DNA from: UBA4582 sp047629195
GTDB lineage: Bacteria; Pseudomonadota; Gammaproteobacteria; Pseudomonadales; Azotimanducaceae
DNA: 64,000 nt
Assembly: GCA_047629195.1 (NCBI GenBank)
Contig: JBLHWY010000005.1
Location: forward strand, 33,064-97,063
Direction: 5' to 3'
Shown here piece by piece: positions 26,742 through 35,234 of the stretch. How positions within the stretch are numbered: the first letter of the stretch is position 1; each line of letters opens with the position of its first letter. The notes under the pieces were generated by a model, which saw nothing but the letters and a program-made list of their open reading frames with translations, was not told the DNA's origin and did no database searches. The translations under genes were made by a program, and so were the position numbers.

Positions 26742-27580
26742 TTAAGCTCTCTTAACGGGTAGGTCGACAAAATCTCCAGTTCTCTTCTCTGTATTGGCTG
26801 TGATAGCTTCTATCATTTCTTCAGGTTGCAACATGCTTGCATTCCAAATACTGATGTAATCCAGTCCGTCTGCGGTTGAGTGATTTCGGGCGTAGTTAAT
26901 CATGCGCTTGCAACCATATACTGCAAGGGGTGCTTTACTTGCTATTTCAACTGCTATTTTCATTACTTCAGTAATCATGGTTTCGTGGTCAGGGTAAACG
27001 TTGTTCACAAGTCCCGCGCTTTTTGCTTCTTCTGCAGGCATCCTTCGTCCGGTATAACAGAGTTCTCGAACGACGCCCTCTGGAATAAGTACCAGGCGTG
27101 GAAAGGTACCCACATTCGCGGTCATGCCTATATTGACTTCATATACCGTGAAAGATTCCTCAGCAGTCGCATAGCGCATATCGCAGGCAGTCGTTAGATC
27201 ATCCCGCCGCCGATACAACCACCCTGAATGGCTGCTAGAACGGGTACTCGGCACTCTTCCAATACTGAGAAGCTTTTTTGCATTCGTTTGTTATTTTGGT
27301 ATAGCTTCTCACCTTTGACTCGGCGTGCTTTAGGGTCAGGTTTTGTTCCGGCCGGAATAGATACGCCATCCATCAAAAATGCGTTGAGATCGAGCCCCGA
27401 TGAGAAATGGGGTCCCGTAGAGGAGATGACTCTGGCGCGACTTTCGTTGTCGATATCGTTAACTATTGCAGGAAGTTCCTCCCAGAATTCGGCGTTCATG
27501 CTGGTGCGCTTTTCAGGTCTGTTGAGGACGATGTGAGCGATGTTGTTTTCTATGGTGACGTCAAAGCAGGTGTGGGACAT
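26742..27580 (-). pseudogene. Dienoyl-CoA isomerase-like crotonase with a -1 frameshift
   Basis: Two overlapping frames together give one complete enoyl-CoA hydratase/isomerase. The N-terminal frame runs from ATG 27580 (MSHTCFDVTIENNIAHIVLN, GPHFSSGLDLNAF) to a stop at 27194 just after AAIQGGCIGGG. The C-terminal frame continues with DLTTACDMRYATAEESF and runs to 26742. One missing base near 27199-27206 would restore GGG-x-DLTTACD. The sequence resembles Delta3,5-Delta2,4-dienoyl-CoA isomerase (ECH1). Where ECH1 has its catalytic Asp (ADVG), this gene reads TANVG. Either the gene is decaying or the read contains an error; the Asp-to-Asn change argues for real decay or changed function. Confidence 0.75.
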
Positions 27581-27670
27581 ATTTTCTCTTATGTTGTTTC
27601 GGCATTGCGTGATAAATTTAGATGCTACCATTGTAGCGTTAGTGGCTTAACTGCTCGTGTTAAGATCGTT

Positions 27671-28315
27671 TCAAACATGTATTCCTTTAACCAGCCATAG
27701 TGGGTCTCCAATCGGAGGGGATCTGTCGAGACTCTCGGTCTCGATGAATTGATCAGTGTTTTTCATGTACGCCGCGACCATACGACATTTATCTTCCGTT
27801 GGCAGAGTTTGGAAGGCGTAAATGGCTTTGGTTGGAAACAGTCGATGAGACATGGCAACGATGCAACTGCCTCCAGGTGCAAGCACTCGGGCAATTTCCT
27901 CAAAAACTTCAAACGGATGAATAAGATACTGAACTGAGACCACGATGGTGACGATATCGAAGCTGTCATTTTCATAGGGAAGTGTCGGGGTGGCATTTAG
28001 GTTATGCACAACATAGTCATCTAGACGTTCATTCCTGGCTAGCTCAGCTTCATTCATTCCCAGTCCTGAAACCTGTTGGTAGCGACATTCATTGGGTAAA
28101 TGAGATATCCAGGATGACATTAAGTCCAGAATCCGATCTTCGGGCTTGAGTGTCTCACGGTAATACGCTGTTAGGTTTTCTATCGTCGAATCATCGATGT
28201 GGGTGGTAAATCTGGGTTCAACATAGAAAAGCGCGTCGTTAGACTCGTCTTGACGTTGAAAAAATTCGGCAGGTAACGCTGGTGGTAATTTGTTAGTCAC
28301 TTGTTTTTCAGCCAT
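27671..28315 (-). CDS. Class I SAM-dependent methyltransferase
   Basis: A 214-aa predicted methyltransferase. The SAM-binding region is recognisable but divergent: DRILDLMSSWISHLP takes the place of the glycine-rich loop (motif I), followed by NATPTLPYENDSFDIVTIVV (motif IV) and LAPGGSCIVAMSHRLFP (post-IV). The usual GxGxG is missing, which is known in some COG2226-like proteins with the LDLMSSWxSH pattern. The substrate is unknown. Its start overlaps the end of the downstream-strand crotonase gene (28297-28315), so the two are translationally coupled. Confidence 0.8.
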   Translation of the reverse strand: MAEKQVTNKLPPALPAEFFQRQDESNDALFYVEPRFTTHIDDSTIENLTAYYRETLKPEDRILDLMSSWISHLPNECRYQQVSGLGMNEAELARNERLDDYVVHNLNATPTLPYENDSFDIVTIVVSVQYLIHPFEVFEEIARVLAPGGSCIVAMSHRLFPTKAIYAFQTLPTEDKCRMVAAYMKNTDQFIETESLDRSPPIGDPLWLVKGIHV

Positions 28316-29151
28316 GCGTTAAATTCAGGTGTTCGTTTTTCATGGAATGCGCTTACGCCTTCTTTAGTATCAGGATGGTGATCGGTGACAGCCGTTTTTG
28401 CTGCGATTTCATCACAGGCTTGATCGAATGTGAGTTCTGCGGCTTGATATACTGAGCGCTTCATCATGCGCATGGCAACTTGGGGGCCGTTTGCGAATTC
28501 TTCAGCGAGTGCAGCAACTTCTGTTCTTAGTTCACTATCAGGCACAACTGAATTTACGAGTCCGAGAGCCATGGCTTCCTGAGCGTCGACGATACGTTTG
28601 CGCATAATAAAATCCATCGTTTTTGCGAGGCCTAGATGTTGCATCAATAGATACTGTCCACCTTCATCGGGCAGTAGGCCGAATCGGAGGGTTGCACTGC
28701 CGAGCTTTGCCGATTCCGCTGCGATTTTGAAATCACAAGCCAGCGCGAGTGACAATCCCGTTTGGATGGTGACGCCATTAATCGCTGCGATAGTCAACTT
28801 GTCGAGACTTCTGATTTTTTGGTTGAGCGCTTGGGATATATGACGCAAGCCGTTATAGGTGCCGATCGGGTTGTCGTGACCGGCTGGAATGGGTGCCATG
28901 AGGGCATCGGGGCTGACGTTGCCTTTTGAATAGGCTTTGAGATCATCGCCAGCGCAGAACGCTCGGCCCTGTCCGATAAAAACGATGACTCTTATTGCAT
29001 TGTCCATTTGGGCTTGGGTCAATGTTTCTATGAGGTCTCGTTTTTTGCCGGTGCTCATGCCGTTTAGCTTTTCTGGTTCGTTAAACTCTATCCAGGCAAT
29101 ACCGGGTTCAGTGACTGAAACTTCAAAACCTGTAAAATTTCCCGTTTTCAT
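28297..29151 (-). CDS. Enoyl-CoA hydratase/isomerase family protein
   Basis: A 284-aa crotonase-fold protein. Oxyanion-hole elements are RAFCAGDDLKAY (about residues 63-74) and NGVTIQTGLSLALACDFKIA, the latter replacing the usual GGG. FGLLPDEGGQYLL carries the second conserved acidic position. A C-terminal VSAFHEKRTPEF segment is typical of enoyl-CoA hydratases. The exact reaction (hydratase, isomerase or hydrolase) is open. It is transcribed with the overlapping methyltransferase gene and probably with the broken crotonase gene beyond it. Confidence 0.87.
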   Translation of the reverse strand: MKTGNFTGFEVSVTEPGIAWIEFNEPEKLNGMSTGKKRDLIETLTQAQMDNAIRVIVFIGQGRAFCAGDDLKAYSKGNVSPDALMAPIPAGHDNPIGTYNGLRHISQALNQKIRSLDKLTIAAINGVTIQTGLSLALACDFKIAAESAKLGSATLRFGLLPDEGGQYLLMQHLGLAKTMDFIMRKRIVDAQEAMALGLVNSVVPDSELRTEVAALAEEFANGPQVAMRMMKRSVYQAAELTFDQACDEIAAKTAVTDHHPDTKEGVSAFHEKRTPEFNAWLKNK

Positions 29152-29453
29152 TTTTATTCCCTTATCTGAACAGTGATTTGATTAAGTTCGTTGCTTTACT
29201 GAGAGGACATAATTGGGAAATTTATGGCTGGTGTCAAACCATAGGACGGATATTGAGAACTTGGGTCCTTTGCGAGCAATTGTGGATCTATGATAAGTGA
29301 AGTCCCGTTTCCTGACCCGAGAATCATAGCAACCACTGTAAACAAAGGGTTTAGTGCTAATTTCACTGTCATTTCAACCAGAACAAATAATTCTAAGCAT
29401 CCGCTAATCATGATAGATTTATCAGTGTTAAGAAATAGCGGAGGACATCCTAC
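29152..29453. other. Divergent intergenic region
   Basis: About 300 bp between divergent genes (crotonase on minus, MBL hydrolase on plus). It must hold both promoters. A 71-codon minus-strand frame inside it has no recognisable motif. I see no clear operator. Confidence 0.4.
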
Positions 29454-30230
29454 TTGGAAAAATTGGAAATCGCAGATAAGTGGTATGAGCGCACCATCGT
29501 CTCACCTGAACTTACACGCTTGTTTGAACTCCATGTTCATCCCTTCCTGCGTTGTAACATCTGGCATATCAAAGGACGTGACCGGGATTTACTGATTGAT
29601 ACAGGGCTTGGTGTTGCCTCCCTGAAAGATGAAATAGCTGACCTGATTGACAAGCCCATTGCCGCAGTCGCGACCCACGTACACTATGACCACGTCGGAT
29701 GTTTACACGAGTTTGATCACAGAATTATGCACAGTATCGAAAGTGATCAGATGGCGGATTACCAAGAGTTTGGCCAGATAGAAACAGCCTCTTTGCCCCA
29801 GGACTATCTGGATTACTTTGCTCAGGTAGCGCCGGTAGGGGACTACTTCATTACCGCCCTGCCTCATGAGGGCTACGACCCCAATGCCTATGCGGTGACT
29901 TCTACCACACCTACGCAACGGGTAGAGCAAGGTACAATCATTGACCTTGGTAACAAGACCTTTGAGGTGATGCATTTACTGGGTCACTCTCCCGGTAGCA
30001 TTGGCTTATGGGACAAACAGACTGCTACTTTATTCTCGGGTGACGCGGTTTATGACGGGCTGCTTTTGGATGACCTGCCTGACAGCAATATCGCAGAGTA
30101 TATTGAGACTATGAAACGGCTCAGAGAGTTGCCTGTGGATGTTGTGCACGGCGGCCACGAACCGAGCTTTGGCCGCCAGCGATTGCATGAAATTATCGAT
30201 GGTTATCTTGCTACGCGGGATGTTTGTTGA
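29454..30230 (+). CDS. Metallo-beta-lactamase-fold hydrolase
   Basis: A 258-aa MBL-superfamily protein from TTG 29454, with GGAGGA eight bases upstream. Metal motif THVHYDHVG (HxHxDH), then His in LGHSPGSIGLW, Asp in LFSGDAVYDG and His in VHGGHEPSFG. The N-terminal NIWHIKGRDRDLLIDTGLG is typical. Substrate not predictable; thioester or lactone hydrolysis would suit the surrounding acyl-CoA genes. It converges with the amidohydrolase gene, with 9 bp between the stops. Confidence 0.88.
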   Translation: MEKLEIADKWYERTIVSPELTRLFELHVHPFLRCNIWHIKGRDRDLLIDTGLGVASLKDEIADLIDKPIAAVATHVHYDHVGCLHEFDHRIMHSIESDQMADYQEFGQIETASLPQDYLDYFAQVAPVGDYFITALPHEGYDPNAYAVTSTTPTQRVEQGTIIDLGNKTFEVMHLLGHSPGSIGLWDKQTATLFSGDAVYDGLLLDDLPDSNIAEYIETMKRLRELPVDVVHGGHEPSFGRQRLHEIIDGYLATRDVC

Positions 30231-30239
30231 GCCTAAGAA

Positions 30240-31247
30240 CTATAAACCTGATAATCGATAGGCCTGTGTCGCGGTGTCATGGAACAATGCTTGTCTTTCC
30301 TCATTACTGTACCCCTTGCTCATCTTCTTAAATGCGTTCCAGAGCACATGGTATGAACAGGAGTCCTTATCGACGGGGAAGTTGCTTTCAAACATGCAGC
30401 GCTCCGCACCAAAACGATCAATGCAGAATTGATAGTAGCGGGCAGTCGCGTCAACTAGTTGATCGGACGACGGTGGTTGTGGGAGTTTGTGCCAGTCGAA
30501 TCCATTTACCTTCATGTTGATGCCGCCTAGTTTGAACAATACGTTGGGATTGTTTTCAAGCGGTGCGACGAGTTCGCACCAATCATCAAACACGGCGTCC
30601 AGTTTGCCCTCGTAGGGTCCGATGCCGAGTGGGCCGCCGAAGTGGTCGAGGATAATTGTTGTTTTAGGAAAATTGTTGGCCAATTCGATGAATTCCGGTA
30701 GTTGCTCATGGTAAAACCAAGCATCGAAGCTTAAACCCATATCTGATAAGACTTGAAAACCTTCTTGAAACTTTTCATCTCGCATCAGATGTTCAGTAGG
30801 TCGCGAGTGAGAATTTCTAACGGATTTTTCGGGGTGCCAGCCTGCTGCATGTCTAATGCCTTTAAAGCGATTGTTGCTAGCCGCGACATGTGCCTCAAGC
30901 ACTGGCCTTACATCTTTGCCTAGTGATAGGTTTGCGTGACTAACGATACCTTCCGCGACCCGCGTTTTCCCGTACTGGCCGCTTGCACTCATAGCTGCAA
31001 TACCCTGCACGAACTCAGTTTCGCCGACGGGCTTAAGTTCCTCTGGTCCATTCGCTCGAAACATAGAGCTGCATTCAACGAAAACGGTGCTGACAATGTT
31101 ATGGCCTTCGCCGGTATCTTTTAGAATCTCATCAAGCATATAGCGATGGCTGGGGTGGTCCCATAGGTGGTGATGGGGATCACATATGGGTAATTCTGGT
31201 TCGATGATTTCTTCTTTGACCTGCGCCAACCATTCTTCTTGTGACAT
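30240..31247 (-). CDS. Amidohydrolase-2 family metal-dependent hydrolase
   Basis: A 335-aa TIM-barrel protein of the amidohydrolase superfamily (COG3618-like). The first metal site is in ICDPHHHLWDHPSHRY; later elements include GIRHAAGW, TTIILDHFGGPLG with the central His, and MFESNFPVDKDSCSY with the terminal Asp. Relatives hydrolyse lactones (for example 2-pyrone-4,6-dicarboxylate or sugar lactones) or decarboxylate aromatic acids. The neighbouring FAH-family remnant suggests a sugar-acid or ring-cleavage pathway. Ribosome site GAGGAAAAA precedes ATG 31247. Confidence 0.88.
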   Translation of the reverse strand: MSQEEWLAQVKEEIIEPELPICDPHHHLWDHPSHRYMLDEILKDTGEGHNIVSTVFVECSSMFRANGPEELKPVGETEFVQGIAAMSASGQYGKTRVAEGIVSHANLSLGKDVRPVLEAHVAASNNRFKGIRHAAGWHPEKSVRNSHSRPTEHLMRDEKFQEGFQVLSDMGLSFDAWFYHEQLPEFIELANNFPKTTIILDHFGGPLGIGPYEGKLDAVFDDWCELVAPLENNPNVLFKLGGINMKVNGFDWHKLPQPPSSDQLVDATARYYQFCIDRFGAERCMFESNFPVDKDSCSYHVLWNAFKKMSKGYSNEERQALFHDTATQAYRLSGL

Positions 31248-31380
31248 TTTTTCCTCGATGTTTATTTCGATGGGTTAGAGAATGCTTTTTTTAGCTTGGA
31301 ATTACAATGTTCTCAATTCGCCAAACGATTATAAGCTGACGTATGATCAAATTTATTAAAAAATAGTGGAGAGCGCAGGA

Positions 31381-32322
31381 ATGGAAATATCTGTTGGAGT
31401 TCCGAACAGGATCTTGGTGGGCTTCTTCGCGACAGTTTTGCTGTGTACCTTTGCGCCTGCTTATGCGACCGGGTTGAAACTGCTTCGATATGGTCCACTG
31501 GGAGCTGAAAAACCTGGAGTGTTGGATAATGCTGGGAGAATTAGGGACTTATCTGGTCATGTGAAAGACCTTGATCCTGAGCATCTGGGCATGATTCCAA
31601 AACTTGCAGCACTCGATATCGAATCGCTGCCGCTAGTGAAGGGTGAGCCCAGGATTGGTTTACCTGTGACTGGCACAAGCAAAATTATCGCCATTGGTTT
31701 TAATTACAAAGCCCATGCCTCCGAGATGACGACAGATCTACCGTAAGAACCCTTGATCTTTATGAAAGCGGTATCGGCGTTGCATGGCCCGTTTGATGCC
31801 ATTAGAACTCCTCGGGCCTCTAAAAAACTCGACTATGAGGCTGAGCTAGTCATTGTTATCGGTCGTAAAGCGCAATACGTTTCTGAGGCAGAAGCGTTGG
31901 ATTATGTTGCAGGGTTCGCGGTTGGTCATGATGTTTCGGAACGTGAGTTTCAACGCGAGCGAGTCGGTCAGTTCGTGAAAGGAAAAAGTGCCGATACGTT
32001 CGCACCCATTGGCCCATGGCTTGTTACTCTCGATGCTGTAGCGGATATTCAGAAGCTTAAGATCTGGTCAAAGGTAAACGGTGAGATTCGGCAGAATTCT
32101 AATACTGAGAATATGATATTTGGAGCGGCCAAGATTGTAAGTTATGTCAGTCAGTTTATGACGCTTGAACCGGGTGACGCTATCTTCACCGGTACCCCGG
32201 CTGGCGTCGGTGCTGGTATGACGCCACCAACTTACCTGAGAGCTGAGGGTGTTGTTGAAATCGGCATAGAAGGTCTAGGTGTTCAGCAACAGATTGTTTT
32301 GCCTGCGTTTGATCATAAATAG
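31381..32322 (+). pseudogene. Fumarylacetoacetate hydrolase family gene with an in-frame stop
   Basis: One reading frame from ATG 31381 (GGAG nine bases upstream) to 32322 is interrupted by TAA at 31744-31746. Both sides are otherwise intact: before it IGFNYKAHASEMTTDLP, after it EPLIFMKAVSALHGPFD, then LDYEAELVIVIGRKAQ with the metal Glu residues, VGHDVSEREFQ and KGKSADTFAPIGPW. In relatives the interrupted position is usually Lys (P-K-E-P), so AAA to TAA is the simplest event. Also unusual: the enzyme part, LKLLRYGPLGAEKPG, is preceded by a hydrophobic signal-like segment (RILVGFFATVLLCTFAPAYA). Without readthrough no active enzyme is expected. Confidence 0.75.
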
Positions 32323-32343
32323 TTTTGCTTGCGCTGTAAGCAA

Positions 32344-32384
32344 AAAACCTCCGAAGCGATTAACACAACGGAGGTTTTCGTTTT
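32344..32384. terminator. Bidirectional Rho-independent terminator
   Basis: AAAACCTCCG (32344-32353) pairs with CGGAGGTTTT (32369-32378) across a 15-nt loop. T-rich tails follow on both strands (TTTTCGTTTT on plus, TTTTTTG on minus). It separates the convergent FAH-family remnant and the isocitrate dehydrogenase gene. Confidence 0.85.
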
Positions 32385-32467
32385 ACGAGAAAGATCAAGG
32401 CAAATAACTAGGTAGATAACTGTCTGATTTTCCTTTTCACAGTGGGCTTAAGAAAGCTTGTCAGAGG

Positions 32468-34693
32468 TTATGAGAATAATCCATTCAAAGTCGCGCTAGG
32501 TCTCATTGCCTTTTCTGCCTTCTCAGCATCCGGGTAGAAGTAACCACCGAGATCAACCTTGTCGCCCTGAATCTCAATAAGCTCCTTGACGATTTGATCT
32601 TCGTTATCCGTGAGTGCTTTCGCAAGCTCCTTAAAAGCCGCTTTAAGTTCAGCATCCTCATCCTGTGCGACTAGCGCATCGGCCCAGTAACTGGCGAGAT
32701 AGTAATGACTACCACGGTTGTCCAGTTCTCCGGTTTTACGAGAAGGTGACTTGTTCAGATCCAACAACTTACCTGTAGCTTTATCGAGTGCTTGCCCAAG
32801 GACCTTTGCGCGATTGTTGTTGGTCTTCTCTGCAACATCTTCAAGAGATACAGCTAAGGCTAGGAACTCGCCCAGCGAATCCCAACGCAAATGGTTCTCA
32901 GCGACAAACTGTTGTACGTGCTTAGGAGCAGACCCACCAGCACCAGTCTCAAACAGACCACCGCCCGCCATGAGAGGTACGATGGAAAGCATTTTTGCAC
33001 TGGTACCCAATTCTAGTATCGGAAACAAATCAGTCAGGTAGTCACGAAGTACATTTCCGGTAACGGAAATCGTGTCTTCACCGTGTCGACAACGATCCAT
33101 GGTGTATCGAATCGCAAGATCTGGAGACATAATTTGAATGTTTAGCCCGGTTGTATCATGGTCCTTCAAGTAGGTCTCTACCTTCTCGATTATTTGAGCG
33201 TCATGTCCGCGATACTTATCAAGCCAGAAAATTGCTGGCATACCAGAAGCTCTGGATCGGTTGACGGCAAGTTTCACCCAGTCTTGAATAGGTGCGTCTT
33301 TGGTTTGACACATTCGCCAGATATCACCAGTTTCCAGTCCTTCATGCTCAATCAATACATGACCGTCTGCATCAACGATGCGAACAGTGCCGTTTGAAGG
33401 CAGCTCGAAAGTTTTGTCATGTGAGCCGTACTCTTCAGCTTTCTGCGCCATTAAACCAACGTTTTGAACTGTACCCATTGTTGTTGGGTCGAAAGCATCA
33501 TGATGCTTACAGTAATTGATTACTTCTTGATAAATCGTTGCATAACAGCTATCCGGGATGATGGCTTTGGTGTCTTTTAACTTGCCGTCTGTGCCCCACA
33601 TTTGGCCGCCAAGCCGAATCATAGCCGGCATTGATGCATCTACAATAACGTCACTTGGGACATGCAAATTTGTAATACCGTGGTCAGAGTCAACCATTGC
33701 TGTTTCAGGACGGTTTTCATAACAAGCACGAAGATCAGCTTCGATTTCGTTGCGAAGTGAAAAAGTGACGTCTTTTATTTTCTCGTAAACACTGGCGAGT
33801 CCGTTTGTTGGGTTAACGCCCAGTTCTTCAAAAGTCTTCGCGTGTTTTTCAAATGCATCTTTGAAATAAACAGTCACAGCGTGCCCGAAGATGATGGGAT
33901 CAGAAATTTTCATCATGGTCGCTTTCAGGTGTAACGAGAACAAAAGTCCTGAGTTCTTAGCGCCTTCTATCTCCTCTTCGAGGAACTCGCGAAGTTTTGT
34001 TACGCTCATGAACATGCCATCAATAACTTCTCGCTCGATGACGGGTACTGCCGCTTTTAATACAGTGACTTCGCCGTTTTCACCAACCAGTTCAATGCTG
34101 ACATCTCCTGCTTTTTCAACGACAACTGATTTGTCGCTATGGTAGAAATCCCCGTCGCGCATATGCGCTACGTGAGTTCTTGAAGACTGGCTCCACTTCG
34201 CCATTGAATGTGGATGTTTGCGGGCAAATTGTTTGACTGACTCAGGCGCTCGGCGGTCGGAATTGCCTTCTCGTAAAACCGGGTTGACAGAGCTACCGAG
34301 TGCTTTCGCATAGGTTTCTCTGGTTGCTTGCTCTTCGTCCGTTTTGGGATCTTCAGGGAAGTCTGGGATATCAAAGCCCTGAGCCTGAAGCTCTGCTATT
34401 GCGCTAATCAATTGCGGTATAGAAGCGCTCACGTTGGGCAATTTAATGATATTTGCGCCAGGTTCTTTAGTGAGATCTCCTAGCTCCTTGAGTGCATCGG
34501 GCACGCGCTGCTCTTCAGTTAATCTCTCAGGAAATCCGCAGAGGATTCTTGCGGCAAGTGAGATATCACTGAGTTCAACTTCGACGCCTGCGGCGCGGGT
34601 GAATCGATTGATGATAGGTAGAAAAGAATAGGTCGCCAGAGCTGGCGCTTCGTCTGTGTGGGTATAAACAATCTTAGATTTTTGTTCCGTCAT
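32468..34693 (-). CDS. Monomeric NADP-dependent isocitrate dehydrogenase
   Basis: A 741-aa TCA-cycle enzyme converting isocitrate to 2-oxoglutarate with NADP+. The length fits the monomeric class (about 740 aa) and excludes the 420-aa dimeric Icd. Characteristic stretches: KIVYTHTDEAPALATYSFLP at the N terminus, NSDRRAPESVKQFARKHPH, LFSLHLKATMMKISDPIIFG, MAWLDK-like region FWLDKYRGHDAQ, and GNVLRDYLTDLFPILELGTS with GAGGSAPKHVQQF near the C terminus. It is transcribed alone and ends at the bidirectional terminator. Confidence 0.97.
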   Translation of the reverse strand: MTEQKSKIVYTHTDEAPALATYSFLPIINRFTRAAGVEVELSDISLAARILCGFPERLTEEQRVPDALKELGDLTKEPGANIIKLPNVSASIPQLISAIAELQAQGFDIPDFPEDPKTDEEQATRETYAKALGSSVNPVLREGNSDRRAPESVKQFARKHPHSMAKWSQSSRTHVAHMRDGDFYHSDKSVVVEKAGDVSIELVGENGEVTVLKAAVPVIEREVIDGMFMSVTKLREFLEEEIEGAKNSGLLFSLHLKATMMKISDPIIFGHAVTVYFKDAFEKHAKTFEELGVNPTNGLASVYEKIKDVTFSLRNEIEADLRACYENRPETAMVDSDHGITNLHVPSDVIVDASMPAMIRLGGQMWGTDGKLKDTKAIIPDSCYATIYQEVINYCKHHDAFDPTTMGTVQNVGLMAQKAEEYGSHDKTFELPSNGTVRIVDADGHVLIEHEGLETGDIWRMCQTKDAPIQDWVKLAVNRSRASGMPAIFWLDKYRGHDAQIIEKVETYLKDHDTTGLNIQIMSPDLAIRYTMDRCRHGEDTISVTGNVLRDYLTDLFPILELGTSAKMLSIVPLMAGGGLFETGAGGSAPKHVQQFVAENHLRWDSLGEFLALAVSLEDVAEKTNNNRAKVLGQALDKATGKLLDLNKSPSRKTGELDNRGSHYYLASYWADALVAQDEDAELKAAFKELAKALTDNEDQIVKELIEIQGDKVDLGGYFYPDAEKAEKAMRPSATLNGLFS

Positions 34694-34839
34694 ATCTGTC
34701 TCAAATAATTATTCAGGTGGATAACCAAATACTGACTCTGATGCGGTTTTTGACCGCCCATTGTCAAGAGCACGGTGATTTTTGAGGCGTTAGTATACAA
34801 AAAAAGACAGCCAATTGTAGCGGTGTGCCCGTTGAAGCC

Positions 34840-35196
34840 CTAAATGCCCACAATCCCTTGCCTAATTAATTCGGGTAGTTGTTCCTCTAGCCCAATAATT
34901 CGAGGTATTTCAGCAGTGTGCTGGCCGATGGTAGGTGCCGGACCACCACCTTCTTCGGGTGTTTCGGACAATCTTGGGGTAGGACAGGTTTCTCGCAATT
35001 CGTCCGTTATCCGATGTTCAATTGTCCTAAAGACCTTCTTGTGTATGAACTTGGGTATTTCATCTGATTGTCTCAATTTTGTGAATGGCGCGCTATTTTT
35101 GTTCAATAAATGCTCTGTTTCCACGATGCTCAATGCGCAAGCCATTAATCTAAATGCTGCGGCAGTATCTAGCATCGATAATTTGGTGTGTGGCAC
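34840..35196 (-). pseudogene. C-terminal remnant of a family III (CaiB/BaiF) CoA-transferase
   Basis: A 118-codon frame ending with PRLSETPEEGGGPAPTIGQ followed by HTAEI and a short helical tail. That is the characteristic end of CaiB/BaiF CoA-transferases (family pattern F-S-x-T-P ... PAPxLGQHTxEIL). Such enzymes have about 400 residues, so roughly three quarters are absent, including the catalytic Asp. The upstream part (SIVETEHLLNKNSAPF) looks like scrambled middle domain. It lies 38 bp beyond the stop of the M81 peptidase gene on the same strand. Confidence 0.6.
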
Positions 35197-35234
35197 AAAT
35201 TATCAGGTGGTCAAACAAGACTGCCGGTTTCGAC

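Noticed and set aside
29196..29411. 71-codon minus-strand frame in the divergent gap
   Set aside because: Hydrophobic start but no family motif or ribosome site, and it occupies the region expected to hold promoters.
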